From assembly GCA_035444405.1 (NCBI GenBank), contig DAOMOP010000035.1, positions 1 through 27,893 of the forward strand: DNA of 27,893 nt. Reading direction: 5' to 3'. How positions within the stretch are numbered: the stretch's first letter is position 1; each line of letters opens with the position of its first letter. The notes beneath the pieces are model-generated. The model saw nothing but the letters and a program-made list of their open reading frames with translations. It was not told the DNA's origin and ran no database searches. Shown piece after piece: positions 1 to 9,579 of this stretch. A program made the translations under genes and the position numbers. The stretch is from DAOMOP01 sp035444405. GTDB taxonomy: Bacteria; Pseudomonadota; Gammaproteobacteria; Burkholderiales; Rhodocyclaceae.

Positions 1-1171
1 GATTGCCGCCGAGCCAGTAGCAGAGCTCGGCCGGCTGGGTGATGTTCCACAGCGCGAAGTCGGCCGCGTATCCTTCCGCCAGCATACCGGTTCGGCCTGC
101 GCGGCCGAGCACGCGCGCGGCGTTCACCGTGTAGCCGCGCAGCGCCTCCTCGGGCGTGAGGCGGAACATCGTGCAGCCGAGGGCGAGCACCAGCAGCGGC
201 GAGAGTGTCGGCGAGGAGCCGGGGTTGCAGTTGGTGGCGAGCGCCATCGCCACACCGTGGCGGCGGAACGCCGCGACCGGCGGGCGCTGCGTCTCGCGCA
301 GGAACAGCGTGCTGCCGGGCAGCAGCATCGCCACCGTGCCGGCGCGCGCCATCGCCGCGATCCCGGCCTCGTTCGCGTATTCGAGGTGATCGGCCGAGGC
401 CGCGCCGATGCCGGCGAGCGTGGCCGCGCCGTCGACGTCGCGATACTGGTCGGTGTGGCCGCGCACGGGCAGGCCGAGTGCCTGCGCCTTGCGGTAGAGC
501 CGCAGCATCGCCTCGTGCGGGATCGAGAGCCCCTCGATGCCGCCGTCGCACATGTCCACCAGCCCCTCGGCGACGGCAGCAGGCAGCACCTCCTCGGCGA
601 GGTAGTCGATGAAGTCGTCCGGCCGCCCGGCGAACTCCGGGGCGAGCGCATGCGCGCCGAGGAAGGAGGTGACGACATCGACCTTCTCGCTCGCACCGAG
701 CGCGCGGGCGACGCGCAGCATGCGAAGCTCGGTGTCGCGGTCCAGCCCGTAGCCGGACTTGATCTCGACCGTCGTCACGCCATCGGCGATCAGCGCTGCG
801 AGCCGCGGCACCGTGGATGCAACGAGTGCGTCCTCGCTCGCCGCGCGCGTCGCCCGCACGGTGGCGAGGATGCCGCCGCCGGCGCGCGCGATGTCGGCAT
901 AGCTCGCGCCTTCGAGCCGCCGTTCGAACTCGTCGGCGCGGTTGCCGGCGAACACCAGGTGGGTGTGACAGTCGATCAGGCCCGGTGTCATCAGGCCGCC
1001 GCGGCCGGCTTCGGCTGCGTCGTCCGTGAGCGCGTCATCGAGCGCGCCCATGCGGCACAGCAGCTCGATGCGGCCCTCACCAGTCACCACCGCCATCGGC
1101 TCGGGCAACTCGCGCGTGCCGTCGAAGACCGTCATGTCGCGCCACACGAGGCGCTGCGAAGCGGCGTGCAT
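1..1171 (-). CDS. hutI: Imidazolonepropionase, C-terminus cut by window edge
   Basis: Cytoplasmic metal-dependent amidohydrolase that opens 4-imidazolone-5-propionate to N-formimino-L-glutamate, the third step of histidine degradation. About 390 residues are present, running off the left edge, so only a short C-terminus can be missing (family about 400). The start ATG follows an ACGGAGA ribosome site. The metal-binding GLIDCHTHLVFAGNRADEFE block lies at residues 65-84, followed by the SGYGLD substrate-loop region and a GHTDQY motif, all typical of HutI rather than other amidohydrolases. The C-terminal block where the family often has ATDxNPG reads ATNCNPG here, an Asn in place of an Asp that acts as metal ligand or base in the superfamily. 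The other hut genes would lie to the left. The family call is secure; the effect of the Asn is not known. Confidence 0.93.
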   Translation of the reverse strand, partial: MHAASQRLVWRDMTVFDGTRELPEPMAVVTGEGRIELLCRMGALDDALTDDAAEAGRGGLMTPGLIDCHTHLVFAGNRADEFERRLEGASYADIARAGGGILATVRATRAASEDALVASTVPRLAALIADGVTTVEIKSGYGLDRDTELRMLRVARALGASEKVDVVTSFLGAHALAPEFAGRPDDFIDYLAEEVLPAAVAEGLVDMCDGGIEGLSIPHEAMLRLYRKAQALGLPVRGHTDQYRDVDGAATLAGIGAASADHLEYANEAGIAAMARAGTVAMLLPGSTLFLRETQRPPVAAFRRHGVAMALATNCNPGSSPTLSPLLVLALGCTMFRLTPEEALRGYTVNAARVLGRAGRTGMLAEGYAADFALWNITQPAELCYWLGGN

Positions 1172-1208
1172 CGGGCGTCTCCGTTGATCGTTGCGGGGTC
1201 TTTACCGC

Positions 1209-1214
1209 ACTATA
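1209..1214 (-). promoter_or_regulatory. Possible -10 box for hutI
   Basis: On the minus strand TATAGT (5 of 6 to TATAAT) lies about 38 bases before the hutI start. No convincing -35 hexamer sits 16-18 bases upstream, so the promoter, if real, may need an activator. The rest of the 1172-1462 spacer between hutI and the divergent pentapeptide gene shows no gene. Confidence 0.25.
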
Positions 1215-1462
1215 GACCCGGGCTGGCTGCGGCGGCGTGCAGCTTCTGCTAGGGCGCTCGAGATCGAACAGGCCGCAGCCGCGCGGCAAAGCGTATCGGC
1301 GATATCGCTGCCGCGGGACAGGGGTTGATCGGCGCGGGCGGGTGCCCCGGCCTGCTGCAGGCAGCGGGTGCATTGCCCGAAATGGTTTATGCTGCCGTCC
1401 GGCAAACCAACTTCGGATACGACGATCGAAGCTCCTGTATGTCTCGATCCGGACATCTTCAT

Positions 1463-2092
1463 ATGCTGAACAGAACGATCATCGTGTCGCTGCTGATGCT
1501 CGCCGCCGGCATGTCGATTGCCCAAGGGCCGGCCGTCGTTGACGGCTGCAACATCCGGCGTGGCACCTTCTGCGTGAACATGAACCTGCACGGCGCGGAC
1601 CTGGCCGGCGCCAATCTCGCGAACTCGCAGTTCTCGCGCTCGGTCCTGTCCACCGCGAACCTCGCCGGCGTGAATTTCAACGAGGCCAATCTGCGCAGCG
1701 CCGACCTGCGCAACGCGGATCTGCGCGACGCGTCGCTGATTCGCACGAATGCGCGTGGGGCGGAGTTCGGCGGAGCGAACCTGGGCGGTGCGACACTCGA
1801 GGGTGCGATCCTGCAGAACGCCGACCTGAGCGGCGCGGACCTGAGCGAGGCGAAGCTCGGCGGCGCCGACCTGACCAATGCGCGACTGAACGGCGCCCGA
1901 CTCGACGGCGCCGACCTGCAACGTGCCAACCTGCGGGCGGCCGAGCTGCGCGGCGCCTCGCTCACCGGCGCGAATCTGCAGGGTGCGAATTTCTCGCGGG
2001 CGAACCTGATCGAGGCGGATCTGAGCGGTGCACGCATCGAGCGCGCGATATTCACCGGGGCCCAGACGCGCGGTTGTGTCGGATGCCCGTGA
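1463..2092 (+). CDS. Exported pentapeptide-repeat protein
   Basis: A 209-residue protein made almost wholly of A(D/N)LxX pentapeptide repeats, which fold as a right-handed quadrilateral beta-helix. Residues 1-21 look like a Sec signal peptide (positive MLNR start, hydrophobic IIVSLLMLAAGMSIAQ), so it probably acts in the periplasm. The mature N-terminus has two cysteines (DGCNIRRGTFC) and the C-terminus two more (RGCVGCP); they flank the repeat coil and could form capping disulfides. Roughly 30 repeats run from residue 35 to 200. Another in-frame ATG lies at 1439, but the signal-peptide start at 1463 is more natural; neither has a strong ribosome site. Pentapeptide repeats can mimic DNA (the Qnr proteins), but export argues against that here. 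Molecular function unknown. Confidence 0.85.
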   Translation: MLNRTIIVSLLMLAAGMSIAQGPAVVDGCNIRRGTFCVNMNLHGADLAGANLANSQFSRSVLSTANLAGVNFNEANLRSADLRNADLRDASLIRTNARGAEFGGANLGGATLEGAILQNADLSGADLSEAKLGGADLTNARLNGARLDGADLQRANLRAAELRGASLTGANLQGANFSRANLIEADLSGARIERAIFTGAQTRGCVGCP

Positions 2093-2138
2093 GCCAGTCT
2101 GCACCCCGAGTGGCGCGCGTCGATGTACGCTGTCGGTC

Positions 2139-3740
2139 ATGAAGAAAACGCCCGCAACGCCGCCCCCGCCCGAGCCCGCCCTCGCCGCCGCGGCCGCCGA
2201 GGAATCCCGGCTCGCGCTGCGGCGTGTCGCGATCGACACCTACCGCGAGAACGTCGCCTACCTGCACCGCGACTGCGCGACCTACCGCGCCGAGGGCTTC
2301 CAGGCGCTGTCCAAGGTCGAGGTGCGCGCAAACGGCCGGCGCATTCTCGCCACCCTCAACGTCGTCGATGACGAGCGCATCGTCGGCTGTTGCGAGCTGG
2401 GGCTGTCGGAGGACGCGTTCGCGCAGCTCGACGTCGCCGACGGCCACCCCGCCACGGTGTCGCAGGCCGAGCCGCCCGCGTCGATTCCGGCGCTGCACCG
2501 CAAGATCGCCGGCGAGCGCCTCGGCCGCGAGGATTTCGAGGCCATCGTGCGCGACATCGCCGAGCGGCGCTATTCGAAGATCGAGCTCACCGCCTTCGTC
2601 GTCGCGTCGAACCAGGGCGAGCTCGACCGCGAGGAGGTCTATTTCCTGACCGACGCGATGGCCAATGCGGGCCGCCGCCTCGACTGGCACGAGCGCCTGG
2701 TCGTCGACAAGCACTGCATCGGCGGCATCCCCGGCAACCGCACGTCGATGCTGGTCGTGCCCATCGTCGCCGCGCACGGCATGCTGTGCCCGAAGACGTC
2801 GTCGCGCGCGATCACGTCGCCGGCCGGCACCGCCGACACGATGGAGGTGCTCGCCGAGGTCGAGCTGCCGTTCGAGCGGCTCGAAGGCATCGTGCGCGAG
2901 CACCGCGGCTGCCTCGCGTGGGGTGGCACCGCGCAACTGTCGCCCGCCGACGATGTGCTGATCTCGGTCGAGCGGCCGCTGTCGATCGATTCGCCCGGCC
3001 AGATGGTCGCCTCGATCCTGTCGAAGAAGATCGCAGCCGGCTCGACGCATCTGGTGCTCGACATCCCGGTCGGTCCGACCGCCAAGGTGCGCTCGATGCC
3101 CGAGGCGCAGCGCCTGCGCAAGCTGTTCGAATACGTGGCCGGGCGCATGGGCCTCGTCGTCGACGTCGTGATCACCGACGGCCGCCAGCCGATCGGCAGC
3201 GGCATCGGTCCGGTGCTCGAGGCGCGCGACGTGATGCGTGTGCTCGAGAACGACCCGCGCGCGCCCAACGACCTGCGCCAGAAGGCGCTGCGCCTCGCCG
3301 GCCGGCTGATCGAGTTCGACCCGGACGTGCGCGGCGGCGACGGCTTCGCGATCGCGCGCGACATCCTCGATTCGGGCCGCGCGCTCGCGAAGATGGACGC
3401 CATCGTGCGCGCGCAGGGCAGCCACGGCTTCGATCACCATGTGCCGCCGCTCGCGCGGCTGTCCTTCGAGGTGTGCGCGAATCGTGCCGGTCTCGTGACG
3501 GCGATCGACAACCAGCAGATCGCGCGCATCGCACGTGCGGCCGGTGCACCGAAGGGCCAGGGGGCCGGCGTCGAGCTCGTCCACAAGCTCGGCGATGCGG
3601 TCGCCGTCGGCCAGTGCCTGTACCGCGTGTATGCCGATTTCGCCGCCGACCTCGAGTTCGCGCGGGCGGCGAGCGCGAAGGCGAGCGGCTACACGATCGG
3701 CGGCGCCGACGAGATGCTGCACGTGTTCGTGGAGTTCTGA
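2139..3740 (+). CDS. AMP phosphorylase / thymidine phosphorylase family enzyme (long, archaeal-type)
   Basis: A 533-residue member of the nucleoside phosphorylase II fold (DeoA/TrpD-like), of the long type first named putative thymidine phosphorylase and shown in archaea to be AMP phosphorylase (AMP + Pi to adenine + ribose-1,5-bisphosphate). An N-terminal extension of about 90 residues precedes the catalytic core, as in AMP phosphorylases and unlike E. coli DeoA. The phosphate/ribose-binding motif DKHCIGGIPGNRTS is near residue 190 and KTSSRAITSPAGTADTMEV near 219, matching the archaeal-type signature. The start MKKTPATP follows the pentapeptide gene by 46 bases. The next gene encodes a PRPP-synthetase-like protein, a pairing that fits phosphoribosyl metabolism better than deoxynucleoside salvage. 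Substrate cannot be fixed from sequence; thymidine phosphorylase activity remains possible. Confidence 0.88.
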   Translation: MKKTPATPPPPEPALAAAAAEESRLALRRVAIDTYRENVAYLHRDCATYRAEGFQALSKVEVRANGRRILATLNVVDDERIVGCCELGLSEDAFAQLDVADGHPATVSQAEPPASIPALHRKIAGERLGREDFEAIVRDIAERRYSKIELTAFVVASNQGELDREEVYFLTDAMANAGRRLDWHERLVVDKHCIGGIPGNRTSMLVVPIVAAHGMLCPKTSSRAITSPAGTADTMEVLAEVELPFERLEGIVREHRGCLAWGGTAQLSPADDVLISVERPLSIDSPGQMVASILSKKIAAGSTHLVLDIPVGPTAKVRSMPEAQRLRKLFEYVAGRMGLVVDVVITDGRQPIGSGIGPVLEARDVMRVLENDPRAPNDLRQKALRLAGRLIEFDPDVRGGDGFAIARDILDSGRALAKMDAIVRAQGSHGFDHHVPPLARLSFEVCANRAGLVTAIDNQQIARIARAAGAPKGQGAGVELVHKLGDAVAVGQCLYRVYADFAADLEFARAASAKASGYTIGGADEMLHVFVEF

Positions 3741-3841
3741 ACGGGGAGGCTGAAGAAGAAGGATGGACTGCACGATGCCGCCGGCGGCGCAATCGCGCGC
3801 CGGCCGTGCCTGACCCGGACCGACAGGGGATGGACGAGGCG

Positions 3842-4745
3842 ATGCTGCTGCACTTCGACGAAGAGGCGCCGGCGGCCGCGCGCATCGGCGCGGCAACCGG
3901 CATTGCGGTCGCCGCCATCGCGTGCCACCGCTTTCCCGACGGCGAGCTGCGCCTGCGCCTGCCGCCGACGCTGCCCGCACGCGTCGTCATGCTGCGCACG
4001 CTCGACCACCCCAACGAAAAGCTCGTCGAACTGCTGCTCGCCGCGCGCAGCGCGCGCACGCTCGGCGCCCGCCACCTGACGCTGGTCGCGCCGTACCTCG
4101 CCTACATGCGCCAGGACACCGCGTTCGCGCCCGGTGAGGCGGTCAGCCAGCGCATCGTCGGGCGCTTTCTCGCCGATCTGTTCGATGCGGTCGTCACCGT
4201 CGACCCGCACCTGCACCGCGTCGCCACGCTCGCCGAGGCGGTGCCGGTGGCCGATGCGATCGCGCTCTCCGGCGCGCCGCTGCTCGCCGACGTGATCGCC
4301 GCGCGCCGCGCGCGCCCGCTGCTGGTCGGCCCCGATGCGGAATCGGCGCAGTGGGTCGCGGCGGCCGCGGCGCGCCACGGCTTCGAGTACGCCGTGTGCA
4401 GCAAGACGCGCCACGGCGACCGTGCCGTCGACATCGCGCTGCCGCCGGTCGACGTCGCCGGCCGGCAGGTCGTGCTGCTCGACGACGTCGCGAGCAGCGG
4501 CCCAGATCATCGACGACGCGCGCGGCCACACGGTCGCGGCCGCCGCGCGCCTGCTGCACGCGGCCGGTGCCGCGTCGGTCGATCTCGCGGTCACCCACGC
4601 GCTGTTCGCGGGCGATGCGCTCGCGCTGATCCGCGCGGCCGGCGTCCGCGAGGTGTGGAGCACCGACGCGATCGCGCATCCGAGCAACGCGGTGAGCGTG
4701 GCGCCGCTGATCGCGCAGGCGCTCGGGCGTCTCGCGAAGCCATAG
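3842..4745 (+). pseudogene. Ribose-phosphate pyrophosphokinase-like protein, frameshifted
   Basis: Homologue of PRPP synthetase (ribose 5-phosphate + ATP to PRPP + AMP), of a divergent short class (about 300 residues). Visible are HRFPDGELRLRLP near residue 25, the DHPNEKLVELLLAARSAR and APYLAYMRQDTAF blocks, VTVDPHLHR near 120 in place of the canonical VDLHA region, and a KTRHGDR loop near 195. The PRPP-binding loop DDVASSG (from residue 214) is broken: the frame leaves the gene at about 4501-4505 and the remaining 80 residues (QIIDDARGHTV to the final LAKP) are in another frame. One extra base, or two missing, restores the gene; the total of 904 bases is one more than a multiple of three. 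Start chosen at MLLHFDEE after GACGAGGCG; an ATG at 3830 is the alternative. Probably co-transcribed with the phosphorylase. Could be sequencing error. Confidence 0.8.
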
Positions 4746-4775
4746 GCTGCGCCGGCGGCGGCTGCCGGCGGCGCG

Positions 4776-5474
4776 TCACTCGCGACCGGCCGCCTTGTCC
4801 TGATACGAGAACGTGCCGCGCAGCACCGCATCGACGTCCACCAGCTCGCCGATCGTCGCGCCGGCGCGGATCCTGTCCTGCACGCGCCGCTCGGTTTCGA
4901 GGAGCGCGCGCGTGCGCGTGAGCACGTCCGCCGCATCGTGCATCGGCACGACGACCACGCCGTTCGCGTCAACGACGACGATGTCGCCCGGCGACACCGC
5001 CACGCCGGCGCACTGGATCGGCACGTTGACCGCGCCGTAGCCGGCGATCGCGCCGACGTTCGGCACGATGCCGCGGCACACGACCGGAAAGCGCAGCCTG
5101 CGAATCTCCGCGACGTCGCGGCAGGCGCCGTCGATCACCGCGCCGGCGACGCCGCGGTTGATCGCCGACAGCGTCATGTTCTCGCCCCAGAACGCGGTGT
5201 TCGTCGATCCGTGCGCATCGATCACGACGACGTCGCCGGGGCGGCATACGTCGATCGCCTTCATCGCGGCGGCGAGATCGGCCGCCAGCGTCTTGACAGT
5301 GACCGCGGTGCCGACCAGTTGCAGGCCGTCGAACAGCGGTCGCATGTCGGCGGTCATTGCGTTGAAGCGTCCGAGGCAGTCCGAGATCGTGCAGGTGATC
5401 GAGTCGTGTGCGAGAAGATCGCGGAAGCCTTCGACAACGCTCGTGTCGGGGCGCTGGATGTTCGCCTTGATCAT
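4776..5474 (-). CDS. RraA-family protein, probable HMG aldolase / oxaloacetate decarboxylase
   Basis: A 232-residue cytoplasmic protein of the RraA/class II HMG aldolase family (4-hydroxy-4-methyl-2-oxoglutarate to two pyruvates, with oxaloacetate decarboxylation as a side activity, Mg-dependent). The active-site signature is present: GENMTLSAINRG followed by GAVIDGACRD near residues 95-120 (the G-x20-R-D pattern), and DVVVIDAHG before it. The regulator of RNase E, RraA, shares the fold, but catalytic residues are kept here, so an enzyme is more likely. The start follows GAGGAGGCGGTCACC, an excellent ribosome site. It faces the PRPP-synthetase-like gene tail to tail with a 30-base gap rich in GCC/GGC. 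No aromatic-degradation genes are adjacent, so its physiological substrate is unclear. Confidence 0.85.
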   Translation of the reverse strand: MIKANIQRPDTSVVEGFRDLLAHDSITCTISDCLGRFNAMTADMRPLFDGLQLVGTAVTVKTLAADLAAAMKAIDVCRPGDVVVIDAHGSTNTAFWGENMTLSAINRGVAGAVIDGACRDVAEIRRLRFPVVCRGIVPNVGAIAGYGAVNVPIQCAGVAVSPGDIVVVDANGVVVVPMHDAADVLTRTRALLETERRVQDRIRAGATIGELVDVDAVLRGTFSYQDKAAGRE

Positions 5475-5592
5475 GGTGACCGCCTCCTCGGCGACCGGGC
5501 CTGCCGCGTTTGCGCGTGCCCGTCCGGACAACTGCATTTCCGGCCATCGGAGCCTCGGCCGGCTCGCGTTTTTTTGCCCCCGCACGCTGATG

Positions 5593-5645
5593 ACTGCCGC
5601 TGCGTGCGGCAGTTCCTGCGCGTGGCCGGTCCCGCCGCGACCGGC
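5593..5645 (-). terminator. Tandem stem-loops after the toxin gene
   Basis: Two perfect stems follow the PIN toxin stop codon: GCCGGTC/GACCGGC (5625-5631 with 5639-5645) and ACTGCCGC/GCGGCAGT (5593-5600 with 5606-5613). There is no U-tract on the minus strand, so they may end transcription weakly or stabilise the mRNA 3' end. Confidence 0.4.
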
Positions 5646-5655
5646 TGGGCGAGAC

Positions 5656-6144
5656 TCACGCCCCCACGCGTGTGAGCACGGTCGCGATTACTTCGGCGGA
5701 GATACGAAAGTCCGATGCGTGCAGGCGTGCGAAGACCTCACGCGCACAAGGAATGAGGTCGCGCTGCCTGGCCATGCCGATCACTGCCGCCGTTCCGGCG
5801 ACGCGCAGGCCGTGCTCCTGAGCGATGGCGCGTCCGGCACGTTCGTCCATCAGCAACAGTGCCGGTTGCCTTGCCGCCAGCGCGAGCCGAATGCAGGCCG
5901 CTTCGCCCTCGTCCAGATCCGGCAGAACCGGTTCGGGCGGCACCGGGCCGGCAACTTTCAGCCAGCCGGCCGCGAGCGCCGCGGCGATGGCCTGTTCGCC
6001 GGCAAAGCCGCGGTCGCCGACCACTTCGGCTTCGACCTCGGGCGGAATTCGGACTTCGCCAAAAAGGGTTCTCGGCCAGGCGAGACCGTCGACCTGCGCG
6101 AGGGCGATCAGCGGGCTGGCATCGCTCAGGACGATGCCAGCCAT
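5656..6144 (-). CDS. PIN-domain toxin of the DUF3368 family
   Basis: A 162-residue PIN-fold protein, expected to be a Mg-dependent ribonuclease toxin of a type II toxin-antitoxin system. It matches the DUF3368 pattern from end to end: VLSDASPLIALAQVDGL at residues 5-21 (first acidic residue D8), a conserved IPPEVEAEV, LDEGEAACIRLA near 77-88 (catalytic E), LLLMDERAGRAIA near 96-108 (catalytic D) and GLRVAGTAAVIGMAR. All the acidic residues of the PIN active site are present, so the toxin looks intact. Its ATG lies inside the 3' end of the upstream gene (19-base overlap), the usual translational coupling of antitoxin first and toxin second. RNA target unknown. Confidence 0.88.
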   Translation of the reverse strand: MAGIVLSDASPLIALAQVDGLAWPRTLFGEVRIPPEVEAEVVGDRGFAGEQAIAAALAAGWLKVAGPVPPEPVLPDLDEGEAACIRLALAARQPALLLMDERAGRAIAQEHGLRVAGTAAVIGMARQRDLIPCAREVFARLHASDFRISAEVIATVLTRVGA

Positions 6145-6470
6145 TCGTCCAGCGTGTCCAGATCGCGCTGCGCGTCGTCCGCGCCGAGGCGTACCACCGG
6201 GATGCCGAGGCGCGAGACGTGGGCGGCGAACTGCGCCACCGTCATGTCGGCAAGACGCGCCGAGCGGGCGAGCGACAGATGGCCGTCACGAAAGAGTGCG
6301 GTCGCCAAGGCCGGTTTTACGCCCTTGGCTTCGAGTACGCCGGCTGCCTCGACACCGACCAGTAACGCGTCGGGACGGTCACGATTCATCACGACTACGA
6401 CGTCGCGGTGCGACATCCGCAAGGCCTCGCTCGGATTGTTCTTCAAGCCGCTTACATTCACTGATTCCAT
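6126..6470 (-). CDS. Antitoxin: Phd/YefM-like N-terminus with UPF0175-like C-terminus
   Basis: A 114-residue protein, the expected partner of the DUF3368 toxin, which is often found beside UPF0175 proteins. Residues 1-45 (VSGLKNNPSEALRMSHRD then VVVVMNRDRPDALLVGVE) resemble the Phd/YefM fold that dimerises and binds operator DNA. Residues 50-112 (ALATALFRDGHLSLARSARLADM, then TVAQFAAHVSRLGIPVVRL) match UPF0175, a small helix-turn-helix-like family. The start ATGGAATCAGTG was picked because homology begins there; the ribosome site is weak. By analogy with other type II modules it should bind the toxin and repress its own promoter. The two-domain make-up is read by eye and should be confirmed by profile search. 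Confidence 0.8.
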   Translation of the reverse strand: MESVNVSGLKNNPSEALRMSHRDVVVVMNRDRPDALLVGVEAAGVLEAKGVKPALATALFRDGHLSLARSARLADMTVAQFAAHVSRLGIPVVRLGADDAQRDLDTLDEWLASS

Positions 6471-6500
6471 GGGGTACTCAAGCGGGAAGGTGATATAGGA

Positions 6501-6529
6501 ATGATAGTACTGATCGCCCGAATCCTCAA
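6501..6529 (-). promoter_or_regulatory. Sigma-70-type promoter of the toxin-antitoxin operon
   Basis: On the minus strand TTGAGG (6529-6524) and TATCAT (6506-6501) are separated by exactly 17 bases, giving a start about 30 bases before the antitoxin ATG. It sits in a locally AT-rich patch. A GTACT...AGTAC inverted pair (6474-6478 and 6506-6510) overlaps it and could serve as an operator. Confidence 0.5.
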
Positions 6530-6644
6530 CAAGACTGAATGAGCCAGGACGACTGCGCCTGACCGGAGCGGTGTCCCGAAAATGCCGGCAATGGTCATGG
6601 CTGATCGTGCACCGGCAAAGTACAGGACATTGCCCTGCACGGCA

Positions 6645-6673
6645 TGGGCAGCGGCGGTCGCGACTGCTATCCT
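6645..6673 (+). promoter_or_regulatory. Possible extended -10 promoter for the sigma-54 activator gene
   Basis: TGGGCA (6645-6650) and TATCCT (6668-6673) are 17 bases apart, and the -10 is preceded by TGC, forming an extended -10 (TGnTATnnT). It lies about 70 bases upstream of the chosen GTG start. Each hexamer is only 4 of 6 to consensus. Confidence 0.33.
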
Positions 6674-6743
6674 CTTCGCCATCGGGCAAGCGTGCCGGGG
6701 CTGCCTGCGCAGCCCCACGCGAGCACGCCGAGGAGGAGACGAA

Positions 6744-8162
<1,419 letters not shown>

Positions 8163-8171
8163 GCGTTCGCG

Positions 8172-8232
8172 TGTCCGATTGTCGGGACGCCTGTCCGGGA
8201 TCCTGAAAAGCGCGCAATTGACTGTTCCGACA
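8172..8232 (+). promoter_or_regulatory. Candidate upstream activator sites (enhancer)
   Basis: Four related half-sites cluster here: TGTCCGA at 8172, TGTCGGGAC at 8180-8188, TGTCCGGGA at 8192-8200 and GTTCCGACA at 8224-8232 (reverse complement TGTCGGAAC). The second and fourth form an inverted repeat with one mismatch. They lie 110-170 bases upstream of the -24 box, the normal distance for binding of a sigma-54 activator. Confidence 0.45.
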
Positions 8233-8314
8233 GGGCTTTTGTCCGTGCGCGAGCTGGCGCGGTGTATGGCCGGCCGGACCGGCGACGTCAGCCCATTCTG
8301 TATTTATCCTTTCG

Positions 8315-8327
8315 ATTCAATTGCTTG
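8315..8327 (+). promoter_or_regulatory. IHF-like binding site
   Basis: ATTCAATTGCTTG matches the WATCAANNNNTTR consensus at all fixed positions but one. It lies between the presumed enhancer and the -24/-12 element, inside the most AT-rich stretch of this GC-rich region, where DNA bending would bring activator and polymerase together. Confidence 0.45.
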
Positions 8328-8343
8328 AGTGTCGCGTCACGGC

Positions 8344-8359
8344 TGGCACGGTAGCTGCA
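8344..8359 (+). promoter_or_regulatory. Sigma-54 (-24/-12) promoter of the dctPQM-CoA-transferase operon
   Basis: TGGCACGGTAGCTGCA fits TGGCACG-N4-TTGCW with a single change (CTGC for TTGC). The GG and GC dinucleotides have the required spacing. The expected start is about 12 bases downstream, leaving a leader of roughly 120 bases before dctP. Confidence 0.72.
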
Positions 8360-8494
8360 TAGACAGCGCCGACCGGCGCGCCTCGCGCGTCGGTCGATGC
8401 CAGCGCCGGACAGGCCCTGCCCGCAGCAGCCTGTGCACGGGCGAGGCGCCGTGCGGCGCGACGTTCAAACGCAAGATGAGAGGAGAAACGACCG

Positions 8495-9556
<1,062 letters not shown>

Positions 9557-9579
9557 GCGGACCCGAAGGGCCGGGCCGC

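Larger units (their letters stand above)
8163..8494 (+). other. Intergenic control region between activator and TRAP operon
   Basis: No gene is seen in these 332 bases. From left to right they hold clustered TGTCGG-like repeats (8172-8232), an inverted pair AAAAGC/GCTTTT (8206-8211 and 8235-8240) around a CTGT/ACAG stem that could end the activator transcript, an AT-rich IHF-like stretch (about 8295-8328), a -24/-12 element (8344-8359) and a GC-rich leader. A GAGGAGA ribosome site lies just before dctP. Confidence 0.7.

Noticed and set aside
257..1252. Long plus-strand open frame opposite hutI
   Set aside because: It is the mirror of the strongly conserved hutI, with a His/Arg/Ala composition typical of antisense frames in GC-rich DNA.
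3763..3813. Sixteen-codon mini-gene MDCTMPPAAQSRAGRA with a purine-rich ribosome site, before the PRPP-synthetase-like gene
   Set aside because: Too short to judge and without codon or homology support; at most a leader peptide.
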